Assembly: GCA_965215215.1 (NCBI GenBank)
Contig: OZ244043.1
Coordinates: 3,038,001 to 3,102,000 of the forward strand
Length of the DNA: 64,000 bases
From: CALDTK01 sp965215215
GTDB lineage: Bacteria; Bacteroidota; Bacteroidia; Chitinophagales; Saprospiraceae
Direction: 5' to 3'
Shown here: positions 54,949 to 63,908 of the stretch, one piece after another
How positions within the stretch are numbered: the first letter of the stretch is position 1
How the letters are laid out: each line of letters opens with the position of its first letter
The notes under the pieces: generated by a model
The model's database searches: none
What the model saw: only the letters and a program-made list of their open reading frames with translations
Told to the model about the DNA's origin: nothing
Translations under genes and position numbers: made by a program

Positions 54949-55299
54949 ATGACCGCACTCACACAGCTTCTTCCCCCGGCCGTAGTCCTCGAGCGCGGCC
55001 CGCGGCCAGTCGGTGAGGTACCGACGGTTTTCACCCATTTGGCCTGCCCGAAGCGCCGTGCCTTAATTCGTGCCGTCGGGTACGACAGCGTTTCGGAAAG
55101 GTCACTCAAAGCGAGTTATGGCCCGAGCTGGGGGGCGGTACAGTCGGATCTGCGGGCCTTGGTTTCGGCGGGGTTGATCGAGATTACGACCTCCGGGGCG
55201 GCCGTTTACCTGAGCCTAGACTTAGGCTCTTTCCCGGAGCGGACGCTACGGGGCTTGTTGCGGGTGCCCGCGGGCGGGCGGCTGGCTTTTGCGGCGTAG
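54949..55299 (+). CDS. Hypothetical small protein, winged-helix-like
   Basis: This 116-residue protein I do not recognise. The central part (RSLKASYGPSWGAVQSDLRALVSAGLIEITTSGAAVYLSLD, about 52-92) has the pattern of a winged-helix DNA-binding domain: helix, turn, helix, then a beta wing. It may be a transcription regulator. A consensus promoter precedes it and a bidirectional terminator follows it, so it is a single-gene unit. Confidence 0.6.
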   Translation: MTALTQLLPPAVVLERGPRPVGEVPTVFTHLACPKRRALIRAVGYDSVSERSLKASYGPSWGAVQSDLRALVSAGLIEITTSGAAVYLSLDLGSFPERTLRGLLRVPAGGRLAFAA

Positions 55300-55321
55300 T
55301 CGTTTGAGATAGGAAGAACAG

Positions 55322-55356
55322 AAAAGCCCACTCCTTGGTGTAAGGAGTGGGCTTTT
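55322..55356. terminator. Bidirectional terminator
   Basis: A 15-bp stem (55322-55336 with 55342-55356) begins with AAAA and ends with TTTT on the plus strand, loop of 5 nt. It serves both the gene to the left and the tRNA on the right. Confidence 0.9.
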
Positions 55357-55366
55357 TTAGTGAGAG

Positions 55367-55438
55367 TTGACCTACAAGGACTCGAACCTTGAATGTCTGA
55401 ACCAAAATCAGATGTGTTGCCAATTACACCATAGGTCA
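55367..55438 (-). tRNA. tRNA-Gln (anticodon TTG)
   Basis: The 72-nt sequence read on the minus strand folds as a cloverleaf: acceptor TGACCTA pairs with TAGGTCA and discriminator A, the anticodon loop is ATTTTGGT with anticodon TTG (CAA codons, with wobble CAG), and the T-arm has the usual GGTTCGAGTCC. There is no encoded CCA. Confidence 0.95.
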
Positions 55439-55512
55439 AGGCGGGCGCAAAGATAGCGACTCCGAACTTTCAAGCAAGGCTTCGACCCAAGAATTTCCCG
55501 CACCTTCGGCCC

Positions 55513-56262
55513 GTGCTCGCGAAACGTATCATCCCCTGCCTCGACGTCAAGGACGGCCGCACGGTCAAGGGCGTCAATTTCGTCGGATTGCGGGACGCCG
55601 GAGACCCCGTCGCGCTCGGTGCACAGTACTCGGCGCAGGGGGCAGACGAACTGGTGTTCCTCGACATCACCGCCACTTACGAGCGCCGCGCCGCGGTGGT
55701 GGATCTGGCGCGCGATGTGGCGCGTGGCGTCGACATCCCCTTTACACTCGGCGGTGGCATCGACTCCGTGGCGGCGGCGGGGGCCATCCTGTACGCCGGC
55801 TGCGACAAGGTCGGCGTCAACTCCGCGGCGGTGCGGCGACCCAAATTGCTCGACGAACTCGCCGCTGCCTTCGGGAATCAATTCGTGGTGCTCGCGGTGG
55901 ATGCGCGCCGCACGCCGAATGGTTGGGTCGTGTACACCGGCGGCGGCCGACACGCTACGGAGCGGGAGCTATTTTCTTGGTGCACGGAGGCTGAGTCACG
56001 GGGGGCCGGCGAGATCCTCTTCACCAGTATGGATCACGATGGTACGAAGGCCGGTTTCGCGATCGCGGAATTGAGCCGACTGAACACCGAGTTGAGTATT
56101 CCGGTGATAGCTAGTGGGGGGGCGGGGACCAAAGCACATTTCGCGGAAGCCCTCCTCGCTGGCGCGGACGCTGCTTTGGCGGCAAGCGTGTTCCACTTTG
56201 GTGAGATTGGACTGCAAGAGCTGAAGGGCTACTTACGAAGCGAAGGAATCGTGATGCGTTAA
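55513..56262 (+). CDS. hisF: Imidazole glycerol phosphate synthase subunit HisF
   Basis: This 249-residue TIM barrel makes imidazole glycerol phosphate and AICAR from PRFAR, using ammonia from HisH. The catalytic Asp 11 (CLDVKDG) and Asp 130 (VLAVD) are present, with the phosphate loops GGGI and SGGAGT. It starts with a GTG at 55513. The other his genes are not in the window, so the pathway genes are scattered or this is an isolated copy. The next gene converges. Confidence 0.95.
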   Translation: MLAKRIIPCLDVKDGRTVKGVNFVGLRDAGDPVALGAQYSAQGADELVFLDITATYERRAAVVDLARDVARGVDIPFTLGGGIDSVAAAGAILYAGCDKVGVNSAAVRRPKLLDELAAAFGNQFVVLAVDARRTPNGWVVYTGGGRHATERELFSWCTEAESRGAGEILFTSMDHDGTKAGFAIAELSRLNTELSIPVIASGGAGTKAHFAEALLAGADAALAASVFHFGEIGLQELKGYLRSEGIVMR

Positions 56263-56301
56263 CGACGCTAGTCCAAGGTCCGCGTTACTTCACCCCCGCC
56301 C

Positions 56302-58224
56302 CTACTGCTCCACCTGCTTGATCAAGCGACCGCTGATGCGCACGAAGTCCATCTCGGTGATCACGCCGATCAGCTCGCTGCCCTGCACGACCGGTAAGCA
56401 GCCCACCTTGTTCGTTCGCATCAGCTCCATGGCTTCCACGATGGTCGCGGACGGCGCGATGGTCGTCGGGTTTTGGATCATGATGTCCTTGACGCTGACG
56501 GCCATCGCCTCCGGAGTGCGACCCGCTTTGATGTAGTGGCGCAGCAGCAACCGCGCGGTGATCAGGCCACTGAGCTCCCCTCGATCGTCTTCGACGGGCA
56601 TGTAGCGGATACGCCGCCAGTCCATCATCTCGCCGACCAGGTCGACCAAATCGGAACCCTGGCAGGTGAACAGATCGGTCTCCATGAACTCCTCGACGAG
56701 CAGCTTGCTCGGCCGGTAGTGACTGAAGGACTCCACGTTCGGGATCGGCCAGGTGTGCACCGGCTCCCCCTTCCCCTGGTGGGCGAGCATCGTCGCGGTG
56801 ATGTTGGAGAGCGCTTCGTCGCGGCTCACCGACTCCCGCAACTTGCTGAACGTACGCAGCTGCCAACGGGCCCCGGTGGCCAGCGCGTCTACCCGGGCTT
56901 CGAGTATGCCCATGTAGTGATCGATATCCGCGGGGTCGATGCCGCGGATGGCCAGGCCGCGGCGCGCGCAGGGGATGATGGTTTCGCGCAGGAGGGTCGC
57001 GGCCGGTACCTTCCCTTCCCCCCACCAGTTAAACTTGGTGTCGATCCCGTACTGCGCGGCCTTGGCGAAATTGTCGGCGACGTCGTCGAAGGACATGTGG
57101 TCGCGGATGTCCGCGATCTCGGCGGCCATCCCCGTCATCGCCCCGAGCCACAGCGCGGTATTGGCTACCTCGTCCGGGGTGGTCGGACCCGCCGGAAGCA
57201 CGCGGTTCTCGATGCGGAGGTGGGGCTTGCCGTTGTCGCTGATGCCGTAGCACGGGCGATTCCAGCGGTAGACCGTCGAGTTGTGGATCTGGAGGGCGAG
57301 TAACTTCGGTACTTCACCGGCCTCCACTTGGGTGAGACTGTCGTGCTCGATGTCGCCGGCCAGCAGTACCCGGAAGCGCGCCAGATCCTCGCGGTAGACG
57401 TCGAGGATCGAATCCTTGACCCACGTTTTGCCGAAGCTAACCCGCGCTGAGCGCTCCCGCATGTGCTCCCGCGTACGGCGCGTGTCGAGCGCCTGCTGGA
57501 ACAGCGCGATCCGGTTCTCGTGCCAGAGCCGCCGGCCGAATACGAGCGGACTGTTCGCCGCCAGCGCCATCACCGGCGCCGTTAGCGCCTGGGAGATGTT
57601 GTACATCCGTACGAAGTCGTTCGGGGCTACCTGCAGGTGCACCTGGAAGCTCGTGTTCGCCGCCTCGAGCAGCGCGCTGTCGTGTTTTACGGAGAGCTCG
57701 TCGATGCCCTTGAGGTGGATCTCGAAATCCTGCCCTTGCTTGTGCGCCTTGATCGCATCGATCAACGCTACGTACCGAGGTCGCGGGGTCAGGTTTTGTA
57801 AGTCGAGATCAAACTTGCGTAGCGTCGGCAGGATCCCGGTAAGCAGTACCCCGGCGCCGTGCTCGGCCGCCACCCCCCGGATGATCGCGAGCTGATCGTC
57901 GAGCTCCTGGTGCATCTCCCGGAGCGCCGACCCGCCGAAGAGTCGCGGCGTCAAGTTGGTCTCGAGGTTGAACCTGGCCAGCTCGGTATCGACCCAGGGC
58001 CGGTCGCTGAGCGCTTCGAGTACCTTGATGTTGATGGGGGCGGCCTTAAACGTTTTCAGGTCGACGAGACACATCTCCTGCTCGGCGCCGATGCGGACCA
58101 CATCGTCCTCGAACCAATCGTCGGCGAGCATCTTTTCGAGGGCGCGTAAGTCGCGCAACAAGCACCGCGTAAATTCTTGTCGCTGCGCGTCCGAGCCCGG
58201 AAGCCTCACTTTAGCTACACCCAT
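56302..58224 (-). CDS. Glutamate-cysteine-ligase-like enzyme fused to a CBS pair
   Basis: This 640-residue protein has an N-terminal GCS2-type ATP-dependent carboxylate-amine ligase domain (about 1-480), with GAEQEMCLVDLKT, FNLETNLTPR, FQVHLQVAPNDF and HLRIENRVLPAGP. These fit glutamate-cysteine ligase folds. The C-terminal 140 residues are two CBS motifs (IRYMPVEDDRGELSGLITA and VGCLPVVQGSELIGVITEMD), which bind adenine nucleotides and regulate enzymes. Homologues exist in Bacteroidota, but the substrate is unproven; gamma-glutamyl ligation is inference. The ATG at 58224 is chosen over an ATG-like start at 58266. Confidence 0.88.
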   Translation of the reverse strand: MGVAKVRLPGSDAQRQEFTRCLLRDLRALEKMLADDWFEDDVVRIGAEQEMCLVDLKTFKAAPINIKVLEALSDRPWVDTELARFNLETNLTPRLFGGSALREMHQELDDQLAIIRGVAAEHGAGVLLTGILPTLRKFDLDLQNLTPRPRYVALIDAIKAHKQGQDFEIHLKGIDELSVKHDSALLEAANTSFQVHLQVAPNDFVRMYNISQALTAPVMALAANSPLVFGRRLWHENRIALFQQALDTRRTREHMRERSARVSFGKTWVKDSILDVYREDLARFRVLLAGDIEHDSLTQVEAGEVPKLLALQIHNSTVYRWNRPCYGISDNGKPHLRIENRVLPAGPTTPDEVANTALWLGAMTGMAAEIADIRDHMSFDDVADNFAKAAQYGIDTKFNWWGEGKVPAATLLRETIIPCARRGLAIRGIDPADIDHYMGILEARVDALATGARWQLRTFSKLRESVSRDEALSNITATMLAHQGKGEPVHTWPIPNVESFSHYRPSKLLVEEFMETDLFTCQGSDLVDLVGEMMDWRRIRYMPVEDDRGELSGLITARLLLRHYIKAGRTPEAMAVSVKDIMIQNPTTIAPSATIVEAMELMRTNKVGCLPVVQGSELIGVITEMDFVRISGRLIKQVEQ

Positions 58225-58311
58225 GGTCGGGAAGGTAACCGGGCCGAACCACCTATTCGCGGGCACTATCGCGCCCGACGAACGGTTATGGCCTAGTACA
58301 AACCCAACCCC

Positions 58312-58836
58312 GTGCTCCGATTCCTAAGTCTGCTCCTGCTCAGTGCCGCCGTAGGCTCCTCGGCCTGCACGAAAGACGACCGGCGCGGGGGCGATCGACT
58401 CAGCTTTTCGTCACTGGAGTTTGGCATTCCCGCCGGACTCAACCCCGTAGCCGCGCACGGCATCAACCTCGAGAACGTACCCACGGAGCACGCGCGGTTC
58501 GAGCGGGAGTTCGGGGTAGCGTGGAGCGACTGGGACCGCGTCGAGCCCGGTCGGGCTACGCTGAGCATCAGCGAGTCCGGTCTCACCTGGGATTTCGCCG
58601 AGGAGGTCGTGCTCCGGATCTCGACGGACGAGCTCGACTGGACGGAGGTGTTCTACCGCGATCAGATCCCGAGGGACGTGGGCGGTAACTTGAACCTGAT
58701 CCCCACGGAGTTCGACGCCAGCCAGCTGCTCGACGGCGAGCGCGTCAACGTGCAGCTCGAGCTCAGGCGCCTACGCGGTGCACCGCCCCAGTCCTTGCCC
58801 GTCGTTCTGAGCTGGAATTTCACGGGCTTTCGCTAA
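58312..58836 (+). CDS. Putative lipoprotein of unknown function
   Basis: This 174-residue protein starts at a GTG with a lipoprotein signal (MLRFLSLLLLSAAVGSSAC, Cys 19), then TKDD, an acidic run that resembles the surface-export signal of Bacteroidota lipoproteins. The rest is beta-rich with no known domain. Its stop codon TAA lies inside a copy of the interspersed word (58826-58839, GCTTTCGCTAAAAC). It is divergent from the ligase-CBS gene and precedes the MarR gene. Confidence 0.7.
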   Translation: MLRFLSLLLLSAAVGSSACTKDDRRGGDRLSFSSLEFGIPAGLNPVAAHGINLENVPTEHARFEREFGVAWSDWDRVEPGRATLSISESGLTWDFAEEVVLRISTDELDWTEVFYRDQIPRDVGGNLNLIPTEFDASQLLDGERVNVQLELRRLRGAPPQSLPVVLSWNFTGFR

Positions 58837-58880
58837 AACACCCGGCGAACTCGAAACTTTCTGAGCCGATTCATGTACTG

Positions 58881-58907
58881 TTGCATTCGCAACGATTGCG
58901 GACGCAA
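58881..58907. promoter_or_regulatory. Candidate MarR operator pair
   Basis: Two TTGC-N4-GCAA half-site pairs follow each other: TTGCATTCGCAA (58881-58892) and TTGCGGACGCAA (58896-58907), offset by 15 bp. They lie just ahead of the MarR-family start codon at 58916. MarR proteins bind palindromes of this size. Autoregulation of the efflux operon is inferred. Confidence 0.5.
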
Positions 58908-58915
58908 CGATCGCC

Positions 58916-59362
58916 TTGACCCCGCCCCCCACAGCCCGACGCATCGGTTACCACGCCAACCGCGCGGGGCGCATGCTCTCCCAGTTTTTGGTCGACTCCA
59001 TCCGGGGGCGCGGCTACGACTACCCCGTGGATTTCTGGGCGGCCCTGTCGTTCCTCGCCGAGCGTACCGGGAGCGTACCGCAGAGCGACGTCGCCGAGTT
59101 CTTGGTCCGCGACAAAGCAACCGCCACCCGCCTCCTGGAGCGTATGGAGTGTCGGGGACTCATCGAGCGAAAGACGCACCCGCGGGACCGGAGGCAGAAG
59201 TGCATCTCGATGACCTCCGCCGGTCTCGAAACCTTTCGTGCGCTCAGTCCCGCCGCGATCCTCACGAACGAAACCGCCACGAGCGGAATCCACCCCACGG
59301 AGTTAGCGACCTGCATCGACGTGCTAACGCGCGTTTACGACAACCTGCAAGCTTATGAGTAG
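58916..59362 (+). CDS. MarR-family transcriptional regulator
   Basis: This 148-residue winged-helix repressor has the helix-turn-helix VPQSDVAEFLVRDKATATRLLERMECRGLIERK and the wing RDRRQKCISMTSAG, a pattern of MarR proteins that sense drugs or phenolics. It starts with a TTG at 58916 (an ATG at 58973 is less complete). Its last codons overlap the adaptor gene by 8 bp (ATG within the stop region), so it is the first gene of the efflux operon and likely controls it from its own operator. Confidence 0.88.
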   Translation: MTPPPTARRIGYHANRAGRMLSQFLVDSIRGRGYDYPVDFWAALSFLAERTGSVPQSDVAEFLVRDKATATRLLERMECRGLIERKTHPRDRRQKCISMTSAGLETFRALSPAAILTNETATSGIHPTELATCIDVLTRVYDNLQAYE

Positions 59363-60518
59363 TATCAACAAACGTCGACTCAGCTACCTAGCGGCCCTGA
59401 TCGTCGTGATCGGAGGCTTCCTCATCTCGCGGCAGGTCGCCAACGGCAGGGTAGCCCCCGAGAAAGAAAAGCCCGAGGCCGCCGTACGCGAGGCGCCGGT
59501 GCGCGAGGTCGTGCCGGGCGACGTGCAGGTGAGCATCCCCCTGCAGGGCCGGCTCGTCGCCTTCGAGACCGTACCCCTCTTCGCCGAGGTCACCGGCGTC
59601 TTCGAGGCTTCCGACCACCCCTTCAAAGTCGGTGTCTACTACAAGAAAGGCGACCTCCTCGCGCGCCTCAACAGTACCGAGGCTAGCCTAAGCCTACAGG
59701 CGCAAAAATCTACCCTGGCCAACACCTTGGCCCAAGCGATGCCGGAGCTCAAGATCGATTACAATGTGACCTTCCCCGCCTGGGACGCCTACTTGCGCGC
59801 GCTCGATCCGGGCGAAGACCTCGCCGAGCTGCCCGCGGTAAAGGACGATGCCGCCCGCTTCTTCCTGAACGCGAAGGATATCTACAGCCAGTACTACGAG
59901 ATCAAGGCCAGCGAAGACCGCTTGCGCAAGTACACCCTGCGGGCGCCCATGTCGGGTACCCTCACCGTGGTCAACGCCACGCAGGGCGCCCTCGTCCGCT
60001 CCGGGCAGCAGCTCGGCACCCTCACGGCCAGCCGCTACGAGCTGGCCGCCACCGTTCCGGTCAACGACCTGAGCTACCTCTCCCCGGGCTCGGTGGCCAC
60101 GCTGCAGGGGCCGCAGGGAAACGAGTTCGAGGCTAAGGTGGCGCGGATCTCCACGCAGGTAGACCCCAACACCCAGGCCGCTACGGTCTACTTGAGCGTA
60201 CGCGGCGAAGGGTTACGCGAGGGCCTCTACCTCCGCGGCGAGGTGGCCGGCGCCGCACTGGCCGACGTGCTCGCCCTCGACCAGCGTTTGCTCGTGGGGC
60301 AGAACCAGGTGTACGTCGTCAACGACGGCGTCCTCGAACGTGCCGACGTGCAGGTGGTACGGCGCTCCGGCGACGTCATCTACGTCCGGGGCCTCGGGCA
60401 GGGTACCAAGTTGCTCGCCGAGTCGCTACCGGGGGCCTACGAGGGCCTGGAGGTCAAAACCCGTGAGGTGAAAGCGGAAACCGCCGCCGCCGGGGGCAGC
60501 ACCACCCCGGCCGGTTAA
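59355..60518 (+). CDS. RND efflux periplasmic adaptor (membrane-fusion protein)
   Basis: This 387-residue adaptor links an inner-membrane RND pump to an outer-membrane channel. It has an N-terminal membrane anchor (YLAALIVVIGGFLIS) and a lipoyl-like segment (VTGVFEASDHPFKVGVYYKKGDLLARL). The alpha-hairpin stretch (TEASLSLQAQKSTLANTLAQAMPELK) is short. A barrel region follows (TLRAPMSGTLTVVNATQGALVRSGQQLGTLT). The gene overlaps marR and is 26 bp from the pump gene. No outer-membrane factor (TolC) gene is in the window. Confidence 0.92.
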   Translation: MSSINKRRLSYLAALIVVIGGFLISRQVANGRVAPEKEKPEAAVREAPVREVVPGDVQVSIPLQGRLVAFETVPLFAEVTGVFEASDHPFKVGVYYKKGDLLARLNSTEASLSLQAQKSTLANTLAQAMPELKIDYNVTFPAWDAYLRALDPGEDLAELPAVKDDAARFFLNAKDIYSQYYEIKASEDRLRKYTLRAPMSGTLTVVNATQGALVRSGQQLGTLTASRYELAATVPVNDLSYLSPGSVATLQGPQGNEFEAKVARISTQVDPNTQAATVYLSVRGEGLREGLYLRGEVAGAALADVLALDQRLLVGQNQVYVVNDGVLERADVQVVRRSGDVIYVRGLGQGTKLLAESLPGAYEGLEVKTREVKAETAAAGGSTTPAG

Positions 60519-60544
60519 TTCATTCGACCCCAAAGAGAGCGACC

Positions 60545-63500
60545 ATGCGCGGCATCGTTACCTACTTCGTACGTTATCCCATCGCGGCCAACCTGATGAT
60601 GGCGGGCATCTTCATCTTCGGCTTCGTGGGGTACGAGGGCATGAAGTCCACGTACTTCCCCGAGGTACCGAGCCGCATCATCTCCATCCAGGTCGTGCTC
60701 CCCGGCGCGGCCCCGGAGGAGATCGAGGAGGGCGTCATCAACAAGATCGAGGAGAACCTCAAGGGCGTTACCGGCATCGAGCGCGTCACGTCGGTCAGCT
60801 CCGAGAACTCGGGCACGATCACCGTCGAGGTGCTCCAGGGCTACGACACCGACCTCGTCTCCGACGACGTCCGCAACGCCGTCGACCGGATCCCGAGCTT
60901 CCCCGCCGGCCTCGAGCCACCGGTCGTCTTCAAACGCGAGAACGTAGGCTTCGCGATCAGCATCGGTCTCGCCGGCAAGGTGAGCCTGCGTGCCCTCAAG
61001 CAGTACGGTCGCCAGGTGGAGTCCGAACTACTCGCCAAGGACGGTATTTCCAAGGTGGAACTGACGGGTTTTCCCGAGGAGGAGATCCAGATCGCTTTCC
61101 GCGAGAACGACCTGCAGGCCTACGGCCTCACTTTCGATCAGGCGACCTTGGCGGTGCGCGGCGCCAACCTCGACATCACCGGCGGTACCATCAAAACGGA
61201 TGCGGAGGAGCTGCTGCTCCGCTCGCGCCAGAAAGATTACTACGCGGAAGGGTTGCGCGATATCGTGGTCAAAACCACGCCCGAGGGTGGGGTAGTGCGC
61301 CTCTACGAGGTAGCCGACGTAACCGACCGCTGGGCCGATAACCCCAACCGCACCTACATCGATCAGGCACCCGCGGTGGCCGTGGTGGTGAGCAACACCC
61401 TCGAGGAGGACATGCTCACCATCACCGATGAGGTGAAGGGGTACATCGAGGACTTCAACGCGGAGCACAGCGACGTGCAGGCCGTCGTGATCCGGGACGC
61501 CTCGAAGACGCTCTCCGACCGCATCGACCTGCTCACCGAGAACGGCATCCTCGGCTTCTTCATCGTGGCGGTGGTACTGGCCCTGTTCCTCAACTGGCGC
61601 CTCGCGTTCTGGGTGGCCCTGTCGATACCGATCTCCTTCGCCGGCATGTTCCTGTGCGCTAATTTCTTCGGCATCACGATCAACGTGCTCTCGCTGTTCG
61701 GGATGATCCTCGTGATCGGTATCCTCGTCGACGACGGCATCGTGATCGCGGAGAACATCTTCCAGCGCTACGAAGACGGCAGCGACGCCGAGGAGCCCGA
61801 CGCCGCGGAACGGGTTTTGGCGCAAGCCGAGCGGGAAGGGCAGCTCGGCGGCCTTCCGGCAAAACAGGTGGAGGAAGGCGAGGCCTCGCGCGCGGCGCGC
61901 AAGAGTCGCGAGGCCGAGGCGAACGCCATCAACGGTACGCTCCAGGTACTGCCCGCCGTGGTGAGCGCGATCGCGACGACGCTCGTGGCCTTCGGCACCT
62001 TCTTCTTCATCCGGGGGCGACTCGGTGATTTCTTCGCCGAGATGGCGGCGGTGGTGATCCTCTCGCTCATCTTTTCGCTGGTCGAGGGCATCTTCATCCT
62101 GCCCGCGCACGTGGCCCACTCGAAGGCCTTGCGGCAAAACGTCCACGCCAAGAAGAACCGCTTCCTGCAGGCGTTCGACGACGCGATGAACTGGTTGCGC
62201 GATACCGTCTACAGTCCGATCCTCGAGTTTACGATGAGCTACCGGTGGCTCACGATCGGTATCCTGGCCGCGACGCTCTTCGTGACCTTCGGGGCCGTAT
62301 CAGGCGGCATTATCTCGACGACCTTCTTCCCGAACATCGAGCGCGACGAGGTCAATATCGAGCTCCAGCTGCCGGCCGGTACGCGGGAGGGGGCCACCCA
62401 ACGGTACCTCGACCGGATTTACGCCGCCGTGGAGAAGGCCAACGACACGCTCTCGGCGCAGTACTTCGACAACGAGAAGCGGGCGATCGGCCAAACCGAG
62501 ATCAACCTCGGGCCGACGACCTACCAGGGGTCGATGACGGTGAACCTGCTCGAGGGGGAGGAGCGGGACAGCCTGCGCCTGCGGACGGTGGCCAACCTGA
62601 TCCGCGAGTACACCGGGGAGATTCCGGAGGCGGAGAGCCTGACGTTCGGGGGCCGCTCCGCCTTCGGTAAGCCGGTGTCGGTGAGCCTGCGCGGGCGCGA
62701 CGCGGACCAGCTCGACGAGGCGGCCCGCGCGGTGACCGACGAGCTGGAGGCGATGGAGGTGCTCGCCGACGTGACCGACACCAACAAGGACGGACTGCGC
62801 GAGATCAACATCACGCTCAACGACCGCGGGCGTTTCCTCGGGCTGGACGAGTCGAGCGTGCTGGCGCAAGTCAGGGCCGGGTTCTTCGGGCAGGAGGTGC
62901 AGCGCCTGCAGCGCGGTCGCGACGAGGTTCGGGTGTGGGTGCGCTACGCGGAGGACAATCGCCGTACCGTCGACCAGCTCACGAACATGCGCATCCGCAC
63001 GCCGCAGGGCGAGTTCGTGCTCGGCGACGTGGCCACGCTCGATACCGAGCGCGGGATCGTGGCCATCAACCACATCGACGGGGAGCGGGAAGTATCCATC
63101 GAAGCCGATATCGCCAACGACGACGTGAGCGTGAGCGACATCACGGGCGACCTCCGGGCGTCGGTAATCCCGGGGATACTGGCTAACTACCCGGGCGTGT
63201 CGGCCGACTACGAGGGCCAGAACCGCGAGCAGGCCAAAACCTCGGACTCGCTCGCGATCGTGGGGCCGGTGGTGCTACTGCTGATGCTGTTCATCATCGC
63301 GCTCACCTTCCGCTCGATGTCGCAGACGATTATGGTCTTCCTGCTCATCCCCTTCGCCTTCATCGGGGTGGCCTGGGGGCACTGGTTGCTGGGCGCACCG
63401 ATCAGCCTGTTCTCCGGCCTGGGCGTGATCGCGCTCATCGGCGTGCTCGTCAACGACGCGCTGGTGCTCGTGACGAGCTACAACGAGCTCCTCGGCGAGG

Positions 63501-63898
63501 GGATGGACCAGATGAGCGCGCTGCGTAAGGCGGCGCTCGGGCGCTTTCGGCCGATCATACTGACGACCGTGACGACGCTCGCCGGACTCGGGCCGATCAT
63601 GTTCGAGACGAGTTTGCAGGCGCAGTTTCTTATCCCGATGGCTATCTCGGTGAGCTTCGGTCTGTTCGCGACCACGGTTTGCCTGTTGGTACTCCTGCCG
63701 GCGTTCCTCATTCTCACCAATCGCTTCAAGGTGGTAGTGCACCAAGCCTGGTCGGGCATCAAGCCAGATTACTCCCTCGTGGAGGCCGCCGCACCGCACA
63801 ACGAGACTCGGGATTGGGGACTTTATTTCGGCGCTATCGTGGCCGTAGTGGCGGTAGTCGGATTACTCATGAAAACGGTCCAAAACTTCGGCAGCTAA
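60545..63898 (+). CDS. RND efflux pump permease
   Basis: This 1117-residue inner-membrane pump has the two-repeat, 12-helix RND architecture: an N-terminal helix (YPIAANLMMAGIFIFGFVGY), a periplasmic porter with PGAAPEEIEEGV, then the central helices. The proton-relay region is in ILVIGILVDDGIVIAEN, where the two adjacent Asp are conserved, and in the second repeat VNDALVLV. An unusual charged insert of about 50 residues (412-462, DGSDAEEPDAAERVLAQAERE...) sits in a cytoplasmic or loop position after the fourth helix. Substrates are unknown; MarR control suggests drugs or organic acids. An interspersed-word copy lies within the insert (61814-61827). Confidence 0.92.
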   Translation: MRGIVTYFVRYPIAANLMMAGIFIFGFVGYEGMKSTYFPEVPSRIISIQVVLPGAAPEEIEEGVINKIEENLKGVTGIERVTSVSSENSGTITVEVLQGYDTDLVSDDVRNAVDRIPSFPAGLEPPVVFKRENVGFAISIGLAGKVSLRALKQYGRQVESELLAKDGISKVELTGFPEEEIQIAFRENDLQAYGLTFDQATLAVRGANLDITGGTIKTDAEELLLRSRQKDYYAEGLRDIVVKTTPEGGVVRLYEVADVTDRWADNPNRTYIDQAPAVAVVVSNTLEEDMLTITDEVKGYIEDFNAEHSDVQAVVIRDASKTLSDRIDLLTENGILGFFIVAVVLALFLNWRLAFWVALSIPISFAGMFLCANFFGITINVLSLFGMILVIGILVDDGIVIAENIFQRYEDGSDAEEPDAAERVLAQAEREGQLGGLPAKQVEEGEASRAARKSREAEANAINGTLQVLPAVVSAIATTLVAFGTFFFIRGRLGDFFAEMAAVVILSLIFSLVEGIFILPAHVAHSKALRQNVHAKKNRFLQAFDDAMNWLRDTVYSPILEFTMSYRWLTIGILAATLFVTFGAVSGGIISTTFFPNIERDEVNIELQLPAGTREGATQRYLDRIYAAVEKANDTLSAQYFDNEKRAIGQTEINLGPTTYQGSMTVNLLEGEERDSLRLRTVANLIREYTGEIPEAESLTFGGRSAFGKPVSVSLRGRDADQLDEAARAVTDELEAMEVLADVTDTNKDGLREINITLNDRGRFLGLDESSVLAQVRAGFFGQEVQRLQRGRDEVRVWVRYAEDNRRTVDQLTNMRIRTPQGEFVLGDVATLDTERGIVAINHIDGEREVSIEADIANDDVSVSDITGDLRASVIPGILANYPGVSADYEGQNREQAKTSDSLAIVGPVVLLLMLFIIALTFRSMSQTIMVFLLIPFAFIGVAWGHWLLGAPISLFSGLGVIALIGVLVNDALVLVTSYNELLGEGMDQMSALRKAALGRFRPIILTTVTTLAGLGPIMFETSLQAQFLIPMAISVSFGLFATTVCLLVLLPAFLILTNRFKVVVHQAWSGIKPDYSLVEAAAPHNETRDWGLYFGAIVAVVAVVGLLMKTVQNFGS

Positions 63899-63908
63899 CC
63901 CCCTAAGC

